From Algibacter sp. L3A6 (lineage in GTDB: Bacteria; Bacteroidota; Bacteroidia; Flavobacteriales; Flavobacteriaceae): a DNA stretch of 64,000 bases. The position numbers were made by a program, and so were the translations under genes. The notes under the pieces are model-generated. The model made no database searches. It saw only the letters and a program-made list of their open reading frames with translations, and had not been told where the DNA came from. Each line of letters starts with the position of its first letter. Position 1 is the first letter of the stretch. Positions 1-7,326 of the stretch are shown in pieces. The DNA lies in the NCBI RefSeq assembly GCF_009796825.1, contig NZ_CP047030.1:1711501-1775500 (forward strand). The letters run 5' to 3'.

Positions 1-1180
1 AATCGTAAGTTTCAGAAGCTCCTGTACGTTTTAATTTATATTGAAAAGAGTCGAAGTTATTGGTAGCTACTAAGTTGTTGACGCCTTTAATGAAATCTGT
101 ATAGCTTATTTTTTCGCTCTGTTTTAATTTCAGTTTACCTAAAACATAGGCGCGCGTGTAGTTGTTATTGCCTTTTACCGATAAGTTGTTTATGGTAATA
201 CTATCTGGCACTCTTTCTTTAAGTTTTTGTTCTTTTTCTCTAAGAGGTAGATTTTTAAAATCTTCTAGGTTTGCTAATGTGGCTATTTTTCCACTTTCAA
301 TAATTTCTCGACCTTCATTAAAAGATACCACGTTGTATTCTTTAATATTTGGTTTTATGTAAATATCGGTAAGCTTGGCTTTTAATTTCATGTCGCTTAC
401 CGTTCTGAAATTATTTATTTGAAGCAAAACATCGGGAGCCGAGGTGAGTTCTTTACGATTTAAAAGATCGTCTTGTACATCTACACCAATAATTTTATCC
501 ATGCCTTTAGCACGTAATTCTCCAATAGGGTAGTTGTTAATTACACCACCATCTACAAGTACATCGCCATTAATTATAACTGGCTGGTAAAGTGATGGAA
601 GCGCGCTACTCGCCATAATAGATTGTGTTAAATCGCCCGATTCTAAAACCACCTGGTTACCCGTTTCTACGTTTGTGCCAATACAAAAAAACGGAATAGG
701 TAATTTGCTAAAATCGCTAGTTTCGTTTATAGATAGCGTTAAGGTTGAAAATAAATTATAAGTGTTTTGACCACGAGAAAGTGCTGATGGTAATTTAATT
801 TTAAAATCGTCGAAGGGTAATTTTACCGCATATCTTTCGGCGTTATCACGTTCGTAAAAGGCTTTAGAAGCTCTTGGTAAATCGTCGTTTATAAGTTTAT
901 CAAAATCTACTTGATGAAAAATGGAGTCTAACTGTTTGCCCGAATATCCCGATGCGTAAAGCCCGCCAATTACAGCACCCATGCTTGTGCCTGCAATATA
1001 ATCTATCTTAATGCCTAAGCTGTCTATAACTTTTAAAACACCAATGTGTGCAAGTCCTTTTGCGCCACCACCACTTAATACCAAGCCTACTTTTGGAGTC
1101 TTTTTTTCTGTTTTGTTTTGCGCTTTCGCGGAAAAGCCAACGAACAGAATTAGGAGTAATATGGCGGTTTTTTTTATCAA
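1..1180 (-). CDS. Patatin-like phospholipase with POTRA-like C-terminal part (3' end outside window)
   Basis: A secreted or outer-membrane lipid acyl hydrolase of the patatin (RssA/PlpD-like) family. Near the N-terminus the glycine-rich oxyanion loop reads LSGGGAKGLAHIGVL. The nucleophile elbow GTSMG (G-x-S-x-G) follows about 40 residues later. After the patatin domain the chain continues into a POTRA-like segment (SITINNLSVKGNNNYTRAYV), so the full protein probably ends in an outer-membrane barrel as in PlpD; that part is cut off by the window edge. No ATG lies in frame upstream of the signal-peptide-like stretch ILLLILFVGFSAKAQ, so I chose TTG at 1180. The family is clear; the start codon is less certain. 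It is transcribed the same way as uvrC, which ends 61 bp upstream. Confidence 0.85.
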   Translation of the reverse strand, partial: MIKKTAILLLILFVGFSAKAQNKTEKKTPKVGLVLSGGGAKGLAHIGVLKVIDSLGIKIDYIAGTSMGAVIGGLYASGYSGKQLDSIFHQVDFDKLINDDLPRASKAFYERDNAERYAVKLPFDDFKIKLPSALSRGQNTYNLFSTLTLSINETSDFSKLPIPFFCIGTNVETGNQVVLESGDLTQSIMASSALPSLYQPVIINGDVLVDGGVINNYPIGELRAKGMDKIIGVDVQDDLLNRKELTSAPDVLLQINNFRTVSDMKLKAKLTDIYIKPNIKEYNVVSFNEGREIIESGKIATLANLEDFKNLPLREKEQKLKERVPDSITINNLSVKGNNNYTRAYVLGKLKLKQSEKISYTDFIKGVNNLVATNNFDSFQYKLKRTGASETYD

Positions 1181-1241
1181 TGTTTTTATTTTAACGAGTC
1201 TATGTTTGGTAATAATATTTTACTGATAACTGGTTTGTGGT

Positions 1242-3041
1242 TTAAGTCTCCTTTTCGTGATAAAAGGTGTAAATTTTTGAGGCTCGAGATACGCCAACAA
1301 CATCTTCTAACTCATCTAGTTTAGCATTTGCTACACGTTTTGCCGATTTAAAATGTTTTAATAATTCTACAATAGTTTTATCGCCAATACCCGGAATGGT
1401 TTCAAGCTCGGTATTTAAAGCCGATTTACTACGTTTATTACGGTGATGCTCAATACCAAAACGGTGGGCTTCATTTCGTAATTGCTGAATTATCTTTAGA
1501 GTTTCACTTTTTTTATCTAAATATAAGGGAATTGGATCGTCTGGATAGAATAATTCTTCTAAACGTTTTGCAATTCCTATAATAGCAATAGTATTTCGTA
1601 AGCCTAATGCGTCTAAACTTTTTAATGCTGAAGATAGTTGTCCTTTTCCACCATCTATTATTATTAGTTGTGGTAAAGGTTGTTCTTCTTCAACTAAACG
1701 TTTGTAACGACGGTATACAACCTCTTCCATAGAAGCAAAATCGTCTGGGCCAACTACGGTTTTTATATTAAAATTTCGATAATCCTTTTTGCTAGGCTTA
1801 CCATTTTTAAATACAACGCAAGCGGCTACAGGGTTTGTTCCTTGTATGTTCGAGTTATCGAAACATTCAATGTGGCGAGGTTCTTCAGAAAGACGTAAGT
1901 CGGCTTTCATTTGTGCCATAACTCTGTTGGCATGCCTGTCTGGATCTACTATTTTTATTTGTTTAAAACGCTCCATTCGGAAATACTTAGCATTCCGAAG
2001 TGATAGATCTAAAATGTGTTTTTTATCGCCTAATTGGGGTACTGTAACTTTTAAGTTTTCGCCTATATTAACTTTAAAGGGCACGTAAATTTCTTTAGAA
2101 TTAAAATCGAAACGTTGTCTAATTTCGGTAATTGCGAGTTCTAGTAATTCTTGGTCGGTTTCGTCTAGCTTCTTTTTAATTTCTAAAGTATGCGAGCGAA
2201 TTATAGAACCGTAGGATAGCTGTAAAAAATTGATATAACCATAGCCTTCGTCACTCATTATAGAGAACACATCTACATTACTAATTTTTGGATTTACAAT
2301 GGTAGATTTAGCTTGATAGTTTTCTAAAACCTGAATTTTCTCCTTCATTTTATGTGCTTCTTCAAACTGCATGTTATCGGCTAGATCACGCATTTGCTGT
2401 TTAAACTGCTGTAAGGAGTCTTTGAAGTTTCCTTTTAAAATTTCTTTTATCGCTACTATGTTTTTGTTGTATTGCGCTTCGGTTTCGCGGTTTTCACAAG
2501 GGCCTTTGCAGTTGCCTAAATGATATTCTAAACAGACTTTATACTTGCCAGAATTTACTTTTTCTTGAGATAGGTTAAAGTTACAGGTGCGTAAACTGTA
2601 AAGACCTTTTATTAAATCTAAAAGTGTGTAAACGGTTTTGCCGCTGGTGTATGGTCCAAAATAATCGCTGCCGTCTTTAAAAACACGTCGTGTGGAAAAC
2701 ACTCGTGGGAAACGTTCGTTTTTTATGCAAATCCATGGGTACGATTTATCATCTTTTAATAAAACATTGTATCGTGGTTTATACTTTTTTATCAGGTTGT
2801 TCTCCAGTAAAAGCGCATCGGTTTCGGTATCGACCACAATGTGCTTTATGTTGGCTATTTTTTTGACCAACACGCGGGTTTTACCGTTATCGTGGGTTTT
2901 AGTGAAATAGGAGGTAACCCTTTTTTTAAGGTTTTTGGCTTTGCCAACGTAAATTATGGTATCATCTTTATCAAAATATTGATAAACACCAGGTTGATTT
3001 GGTAGGGTCTTTAATTGTATGTCTAAATCAGGGGTATCCAT
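1242..3041 (-). CDS. uvrC: UvrABC system protein C (excinuclease subunit C)
   Basis: Nucleotide excision repair nuclease that cuts on both sides of a lesion in the UvrB-DNA complex. The 599 residues are normal length. An N-terminal GIY-YIG nuclease domain opens with GVYQYF and IIYVGKAKNLKKR. A Cys cluster (CLEYHLGNCKGPC) follows, then a UVR domain around residue 210 (QQMRDLADNMQFEEAHKMKE) that contacts UvrB. The RNase H-like endonuclease part contains ECFDNSNIQGT and IIIDGGKGQL. C-terminal helix-hairpin-helix motifs (ETIPGIGDKTIVELLKHF) end the protein. A minus-strand -7-like box TACCTTTG (3054-3047) sits so close to the ATG that the message could be nearly leaderless; this is inference. Confidence 0.97.
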   Translation of the reverse strand: MDTPDLDIQLKTLPNQPGVYQYFDKDDTIIYVGKAKNLKKRVTSYFTKTHDNGKTRVLVKKIANIKHIVVDTETDALLLENNLIKKYKPRYNVLLKDDKSYPWICIKNERFPRVFSTRRVFKDGSDYFGPYTSGKTVYTLLDLIKGLYSLRTCNFNLSQEKVNSGKYKVCLEYHLGNCKGPCENRETEAQYNKNIVAIKEILKGNFKDSLQQFKQQMRDLADNMQFEEAHKMKEKIQVLENYQAKSTIVNPKISNVDVFSIMSDEGYGYINFLQLSYGSIIRSHTLEIKKKLDETDQELLELAITEIRQRFDFNSKEIYVPFKVNIGENLKVTVPQLGDKKHILDLSLRNAKYFRMERFKQIKIVDPDRHANRVMAQMKADLRLSEEPRHIECFDNSNIQGTNPVAACVVFKNGKPSKKDYRNFNIKTVVGPDDFASMEEVVYRRYKRLVEEEQPLPQLIIIDGGKGQLSSALKSLDALGLRNTIAIIGIAKRLEELFYPDDPIPLYLDKKSETLKIIQQLRNEAHRFGIEHHRNKRSKSALNTELETIPGIGDKTIVELLKHFKSAKRVANAKLDELEDVVGVSRASKIYTFYHEKET

Positions 3042-3250
3042 TGTTTCAAAGGTAATTATTTTATTGATGTTTTTTAGATAGTAATCTCACGAATTTATAC
3101 GAATAGATGTTATAACTTATGCCTGTTAATTTATAGGTAGAAATTATTTTTTAAAAATGTTTTTTGAATTAACTAATTGTATACTTTCGCCACTTTTAAA
3201 AATGCTTCTAGTTTGCTAGGATGTGTTTTTTTTATTGACGAAAATTGATG

Positions 3251-3366
3251 TTTGCAGATGAGCTTGCGTTAGGGATTGTAGCATTGTTGGAGCTCTTTTT
3301 GTGTGGTTGCACATATGCAACACAAAAAAGCGACTGCGGAAAGCCCGACCCTTGTGGTAACGCCCA
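3251..3366 (+). repeat. Dispersed structured intergenic element, copy 1 of 3 (candidate structured RNA)
   Basis: Shares a conserved frame with 44124-44296 and 57551-57673. It starts with TTTG about 15 nt before GCGTTAGGGATTGTAGC. A long hairpin follows (CTTTTTGTG...CACAAAAAAG, 3294-3330), then GCGGAAAGCCCGACC, a small 3' hairpin (ACC cttgt GGT), and AACGCCCAAAGAA, where AACGC can pair back with the opening GCGTT. It lies between the divergent genes uvrC and the protease of the rimK operon. It could form part of that operon's leader if transcription starts at a -7-like TACTTTCG at 3182. Function unknown. Confidence 0.7.
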
Positions 3367-3382
3367 AAGAAATAATTAAAAA

Positions 3383-3808
3383 ATGAGTAAAAAGATTTTA
3401 GGTAGAACCGATGTTTTAAATTTTCCGGCATTAGGTTTGTTTAATATTGATGTGAAAATGGATACCGGTGCTTATACGTCGGCAATACATTGTACGGAAA
3501 TAATTGAAGAAAATAATGTGCTAAAATGTGGTTTTAGTAGTGATGTACATCAAAATTTTGGTGATACGGAAATTGTGTTCACTGAATTTTCACGAACTAA
3601 TGTGAAAAGTAGTAACGGTTTTAAGGAAAATAGATATAAAGTAAAATCTGATGTGGTAATCTTTGGTAAAACATACAAGATTAACTTAACTTTAAGCACG
3701 AGAAGCGATATGAAATATCCGGTGTTGATTGGAAGACAATTTTTAAAACAAAAATTTTTGATCGATGTGGATTTGGAACAAGTTTCTTTTAAAATGAAAA
3801 AACAATAA
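3383..3808 (+). CDS. Retropepsin-like (putative zinc/aspartic) protease of the RimB / PF05618 family
   Basis: A 141-residue protein of the family annotated as putative ATP-dependent zinc protease, which has a retropepsin fold. The hallmark D-T-G-A motif is at residues 27-30 (VKMDTGAYTSAIHC), and the later part has the matching strand PVLIGRQFL. In Pseudomonas a homologue (RimB) is encoded with RimK and acts in the same pathway. Here it is the first gene of a tight operon: rimK starts 2 bp after its stop and the M14-like gene directly follows rimK. This suggests a role in controlling or processing RimK products, which is inference. The start is the ATG after AATTAAAAA. Family call is good; biochemical activity is uncertain. 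Confidence 0.85.
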   Translation: MSKKILGRTDVLNFPALGLFNIDVKMDTGAYTSAIHCTEIIEENNVLKCGFSSDVHQNFGDTEIVFTEFSRTNVKSSNGFKENRYKVKSDVVIFGKTYKINLTLSTRSDMKYPVLIGRQFLKQKFLIDVDLEQVSFKMKKQ

Positions 3809-3810
3809 CA

Positions 3811-4686
3811 ATGAACATAGTAATTTTATCGCGTAATGCGGAACTGTATTCGACTGATCGCTTGGTGGAAGAAGGAAAAAAAAGAGGTCATAAAATCGAG
3901 GTTATAGACCCGTTGAAGTGTGACCTTATTATTGAAAAGGAAAATCCAACGATTTTTTATAAAGATCGATATTTAGACTATGTTGATGCTATTATACCTA
4001 GAATTGGAACTTCGGTTACCTTTTTTGGTTGTGCTGTAGTGCGTCAGTTTGAAATGATGGGCGTTTTTACTACCGTAACATCGGATGCGATTATTCGTTC
4101 TCGTGATAAATTGCGTAGTTTCCAGCGTTTATCTAAAGCAGGAATTGGTATGCCTAAAACGGTATTTACTAATTATTCTCGTGATGTAGAGCGTGTTATT
4201 AAACATGTTGGAGGAACACCGGTTATTATTAAGCTTTTGGAAGGTACTCAAGGTTTAGGCGTGGTTTTAGCTGAAACTAAAAATGCTGCAGAATCTGTTT
4301 TAGAGGCTTTTAATGGTTTACAGGCTCGTGCGTTGGTACAAGAATATATATCGGAAGCTAAAGGTGCAGATTTACGTGCTTTAGTTGTAGATGGCCAAGT
4401 GGTTGGTGCTATGAAACGCCAAGGTAAAGAGGGAGAGTTTAGATCTAATTTACACCGTGGCGGATCGGCTGAAATTGTAAAGCTTAATCACGATGAGTTA
4501 AAGGTGGCTATGAATGCAGCTACGGCCTTAAAACTGCCTGTTTGTGGAGTAGATATGTTACAATCGGAACGTGGTCCATTACTGTTAGAGGTGAATTCTA
4601 CGCCTGGTTTAGAGGGTATTGAAGCTGCTACTGGACGAAATATTGCAAAAAATATTATTGTTTATATTGAAAAAAACACGAAATAA
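3811..4686 (+). CDS. rimK: RimK family alpha-L-glutamate ligase (ribosomal protein S6 modification)
   Basis: An ATP-grasp ligase that, in characterised bacteria, adds glutamates to the C-terminus of ribosomal protein S6. The 291 residues match E. coli RimK in length. Visible landmarks are the N-terminal MNIVILSRNAELYSTDRL, the ATP-grasp stretch PVIIKLLEGTQGLGVVLAE, VQEYISEAKGADLRALVV, and the metal-binding end CGVDMLQSERGPLLLEVNSTPG. It sits between a retropepsin-like protease (2 bp upstream) and an M14-like hydrolase (no gap downstream), so the three are very probably co-translated. Some RimK homologues use other acceptors or synthesise poly-glutamate, so S6 as target is likely but not shown. 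Confidence 0.94.
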   Translation: MNIVILSRNAELYSTDRLVEEGKKRGHKIEVIDPLKCDLIIEKENPTIFYKDRYLDYVDAIIPRIGTSVTFFGCAVVRQFEMMGVFTTVTSDAIIRSRDKLRSFQRLSKAGIGMPKTVFTNYSRDVERVIKHVGGTPVIIKLLEGTQGLGVVLAETKNAAESVLEAFNGLQARALVQEYISEAKGADLRALVVDGQVVGAMKRQGKEGEFRSNLHRGGSAEIVKLNHDELKVAMNAATALKLPVCGVDMLQSERGPLLLEVNSTPGLEGIEAATGRNIAKNIIVYIEKNTK

Positions 4687-5661
4687 ATGCCAGAATTACG
4701 CAACAACATTTTAACTATTTTAGGTGAAGATATAGGTCCGGGAGAGAGTAGAGAGGTTAATTTTGATGTAGCTAATTTACATACCTCAACACCTGTAAAT
4801 GTACCGGTTATAATTTCGCGTGCTAAAAAACCTGGTCCAATTGTGCTTTTTACGGCTGGAATTCATGGTGACGAAGTAAATGGTGTTGAAATTGTTAGAC
4901 AACTTATTGCTAAAGGGATCAATAAACCGAAAATAGGAACCATAATTTGTATTCCGGTTATTAATGTTTTTGGGTTTATAAACTTAAAACGAGAATTTCC
5001 TGATGGTCGCGATTTAAACCGTGTATTCCCTGGAAGTCCAACGGGATCGTTAGCGGGGCGTGTAGCCTTTAAATTGGTGAATGAAATTTTGCCACACGTC
5101 GATATTATTTTGGATTTTCATACGGGTGGTTCTGGTCGATTTAACGCACCGCAACTGCGTTACACAAAGGAAGATGTTGAGCTTAATAACTTAGCGAAGG
5201 CCTTTGGGGCTCCTTTTGTTTTGTATTCTAAAAATTTATCGAAATCTTTTAGAACGACTTGTTATAAATTAGGGAAGCCTTTGTTGCTTTTTGAAGGTGG
5301 AAAATCTAACCATATCGATGATGCCGTAACAAGTTCTGGAGTAAATGGATCTAAACGTGTATTGAAATATTTAGGGATGCTTGGTGTTAATTTTAAAAGT
5401 GCAGCGCCTAGAAAAAGCACCATTTTTATAGATGATAGTAAATGGCAAAGGGCTAAGTTTTCAGGGATGTTTAAAGCTTCTGTAGCTATTGGGTCTTATG
5501 TGGACAAGCGTGATGTATTGGGTAATATTATGGATCCTTACGGGAAGTTTGACTATGTTGTGAAAGCGCCAAACTCTGGATATATTATTAATGTAAATGA
5601 ATCTCCTATTGTATATCAGGGTGATGCTTTGTTTCACATCTCTACAACCTTGAAACATTAA
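4687..5661 (+). CDS. Succinylglutamate desuccinylase/aspartoacylase-like M14 zinc hydrolase
   Basis: A 324-residue zinc-dependent hydrolase of the AstE/AspA branch of the M14 carboxypeptidase fold. Expected zinc ligands are visible: H60 and E63 in GIHGDEVNG, and H145 in LDFHTGG. DLNRVFPG (residues 109-116) and a likely catalytic Glu in LLFEGGKSNH (about 203) are also present. The C-terminal half is a beta-rich domain (VVKAPNSGYIINVNE). The ATG directly follows the rimK stop, indicating translational coupling. The context suggests a substrate with a glutamate or N-acyl-glutamate end, for example removal of RimK-added glutamates; that is inference. The alternative is an ordinary amino-acid deacylase. 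Confidence 0.85.
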   Translation: MPELRNNILTILGEDIGPGESREVNFDVANLHTSTPVNVPVIISRAKKPGPIVLFTAGIHGDEVNGVEIVRQLIAKGINKPKIGTIICIPVINVFGFINLKREFPDGRDLNRVFPGSPTGSLAGRVAFKLVNEILPHVDIILDFHTGGSGRFNAPQLRYTKEDVELNNLAKAFGAPFVLYSKNLSKSFRTTCYKLGKPLLLFEGGKSNHIDDAVTSSGVNGSKRVLKYLGMLGVNFKSAAPRKSTIFIDDSKWQRAKFSGMFKASVAIGSYVDKRDVLGNIMDPYGKFDYVVKAPNSGYIINVNESPIVYQGDALFHISTTLKH

Positions 5662-5683
5662 GTTTTGATAATATGATTTTAGT

Positions 5684-6247
5684 ATGACTAAAAATGAATT
5701 ACGAAAAACATATAAAAATCTTAGAAACGATCTATCTGTAAATCAAATAGACGATTTTAGTTTAGCTATTGCTAATCAGCTTTTAAAATTGCCTGTTTGG
5801 AATGCTTCTTTCTATCATGTTTTTCTAGCTATCGAAGAACATAAGGAAGTAAACACCGATTATATTCTGAATATTTTATCGGGAAAGGATAAAAACATTT
5901 TAATTTCTAAAAGCGATTTTAAAACTGGTGGTATGCAGCATTTTTTGTTAACCGATAACACGGTTATTAAAAAAAACAACTACAATATTCCTGAACCTGT
6001 TGATGGTATCGAGATTTTAGATGACAAGGTTGAAGTAGTGTTTATTCCGCTTTTAGCTTTTGATACACTTGGTAATCGTGTTGGTTATGGTAAAGGTTTT
6101 TACGATCGGTTTTTAACCAAATGTAAACCTGAAACTATTAAAATAGGCTTGTCTTTTTTTGAAGCTTCCGCCGAAATTACCGATGTTTATGAAAGTGATG
6201 TGCGCCTAGATTATTGCGTAACACCAGAGCGTGTTTATGAGTTTTAG
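5684..6247 (+). CDS. 5-formyltetrahydrofolate cyclo-ligase
   Basis: Converts 5-formyl-THF to 5,10-methenyl-THF using ATP, recovering folate for one-carbon metabolism. The 187 residues are typical. The N-terminus has the basic MTKNELRKTYKNLRNDLS. The signature VVFIPLLAFDTLGNRVGYGKGFYDRFL contains the nucleotide/folate loop GYGKGFYDR. It starts 22 bp after the M14-like gene, so it may be the last gene of the rimK operon although functionally unrelated. It converges with lspA, whose 3' end is 12 bp away. Confidence 0.95.
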   Translation: MTKNELRKTYKNLRNDLSVNQIDDFSLAIANQLLKLPVWNASFYHVFLAIEEHKEVNTDYILNILSGKDKNILISKSDFKTGGMQHFLLTDNTVIKKNNYNIPEPVDGIEILDDKVEVVFIPLLAFDTLGNRVGYGKGFYDRFLTKCKPETIKIGLSFFEASAEITDVYESDVRLDYCVTPERVYEF

Positions 6248-6259
6248 TAAAAAATAAAC

Positions 6260-6880
6260 TTAATCTTTGCTGAACGCTTTTTTATTGAATACAATAAGCA
6301 TTAGAAAACCTGTACTTATAGCCATATCGGCTACGTTAAAAACAGGTTCAAAGAAATTAAAGCGTTGTCCGCCATATAAAGGCAGCCATTCTGGTAAATT
6401 TACTTGAAATAAGGGGAAATAAAGCATGTCTACCACCTTGCCATGTAATAAGCTGTCATATCCACCTGTTTCTGGTAAAAACGTCGCTACTTGGTTCATG
6501 CTGTCTTCAAATAAAACACCATAAAATACTGAATCTATAATATTACCTAAAGCACCAGCAAAAATTAAAGCAATAGCTGTAATTAATATTTTAGAACTTT
6601 GCTTTTTAGTAGCATCTACAAGCCAATAACCAATACCGAAAATAGCAAAAACTCTAAATAAGGTTAAAGCGATTTTTGCAGACCTATCGTCTATAAAAGA
6701 AGCGAAATCACTAATTTTTGTGCCCCAAGCCATTCCATCGTTTTCTATAAAATATATTTTGAACCAACTAAAGACCTCAACATTATCGTGAAGTGCGAAA
6801 TTGGTTTTGATGTATATTTTACTAATCTGATCGATTAATAATAGGATAACGATAAGTAGGATAGATTTTTTTAAAGACAT
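6260..6880 (-). CDS. lspA: Lipoprotein signal peptidase (signal peptidase II)
   Basis: Inner-membrane aspartic protease that removes signal peptides from prolipoproteins at the lipobox Cys; this window encodes many such lipoproteins. Four hydrophobic segments are visible (IVILLLIDQISKIYI, KIALTLFRVFAIFGIGYWLV, ILITAIALIFAGALGNIIDS, MAISTGFLMLIVF). The catalytic aspartates are expected in GALGNIIDSVFYG and in FNVADMAIS. I chose ATG at 6880 (MSLKKS). A longer frame from 6904 would start inside a terminator-like hairpin and adds a non-conserved stretch. The chain is longer than E. coli LspA because of an insertion after GVLFEDSMN, which I recall as usual in Bacteroidota. It lies downstream of ileS and the DksA-like gene. 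Confidence 0.95.
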   Translation of the reverse strand: MSLKKSILLIVILLLIDQISKIYIKTNFALHDNVEVFSWFKIYFIENDGMAWGTKISDFASFIDDRSAKIALTLFRVFAIFGIGYWLVDATKKQSSKILITAIALIFAGALGNIIDSVFYGVLFEDSMNQVATFLPETGGYDSLLHGKVVDMLYFPLFQVNLPEWLPLYGGQRFNFFEPVFNVADMAISTGFLMLIVFNKKAFSKD

Positions 6881-6889
6881 ATTTAAAAC

Positions 6890-6921
6890 TAAAAAACGCC
6901 TCATAAAAGCATGAGACGTTT
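6890..6921 (-). terminator. Terminator-like hairpin between the DksA-like gene and lspA
   Basis: On the minus strand an 11-bp stem (AAACGTCTCAT / ATGAGGCGTTT, one G-U pair when read as minus RNA) with a 6-nt loop is followed by a T run. The wobble pairs only on this strand, which supports function for minus-strand transcripts coming from ileS and the DksA-like gene. It would reduce read-through into lspA, whose ATG is 10 bp further on. Confidence 0.7.
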
Positions 6922-6941
6922 CAAATATAAAATTTTAATTA

Positions 6942-7322
6942 CTATTGTTGCATGTTTTTAGCCTCGATACTTAATGTAGCATGTGGCACAAGCTCTAAAC
7001 GTTTTTTGTTTATCAGTTTCCCTGTAACTCTACAGATACCGTAAGTTTTATTTTCAATACGGATTAAAGCATTTTTTAAATCGCGTATAAATTTTTCTTG
7101 ACGGATAGCCAATTGTGAGTTAGATTCCTTACTCATTACAGCACTACCTTCATCGAAGGCTTTAAATTGTGGCGATGTATCTTCAGTTCCATTGCTATGG
7201 TCGTTCATATACGCACTTTGTATAAGTGCTAAATCGTGTTGTGCTTTTTTTATTTTTTCGGCTATTAGCACTTTAAACTCTGCTAAATCAGCATCCGAAT
7301 ATCTTACAGTATTTTCTGCCAT
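6942..7322 (-). CDS. TraR/DksA-like protein lacking the four-cysteine zinc site
   Basis: A 126-residue member of the DksA/TraR superfamily, whose members bind RNA polymerase in the secondary channel. The N-terminal half is a predicted coiled coil (about residues 10-92). The C-terminal zinc-finger-like fold is recognisable in TYGICRVTGKLINKKRLE and LVPHATLSIEA. Only the first Cys (C97) of C-x2-C...C-x2-C remains; the others are T100, S118 and A121. I recall such Cys-poor forms as common in Flavobacteriia. It lies 4 bp downstream of ileS in the same operon and is followed by a terminator-like hairpin. Whether it responds to ppGpp is unknown. Confidence 0.85.
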   Translation of the reverse strand: MAENTVRYSDADLAEFKVLIAEKIKKAQHDLALIQSAYMNDHSNGTEDTSPQFKAFDEGSAVMSKESNSQLAIRQEKFIRDLKNALIRIENKTYGICRVTGKLINKKRLELVPHATLSIEAKNMQQ

Positions 7323-7326
7323 AGTT

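Noticed and set aside
3216..3431. 71-residue minus-strand frame through element copy 1
   Set aside because: It runs through a conserved non-coding element and into the protease gene; the residues follow the hairpin sequence and show no protein-like pattern.
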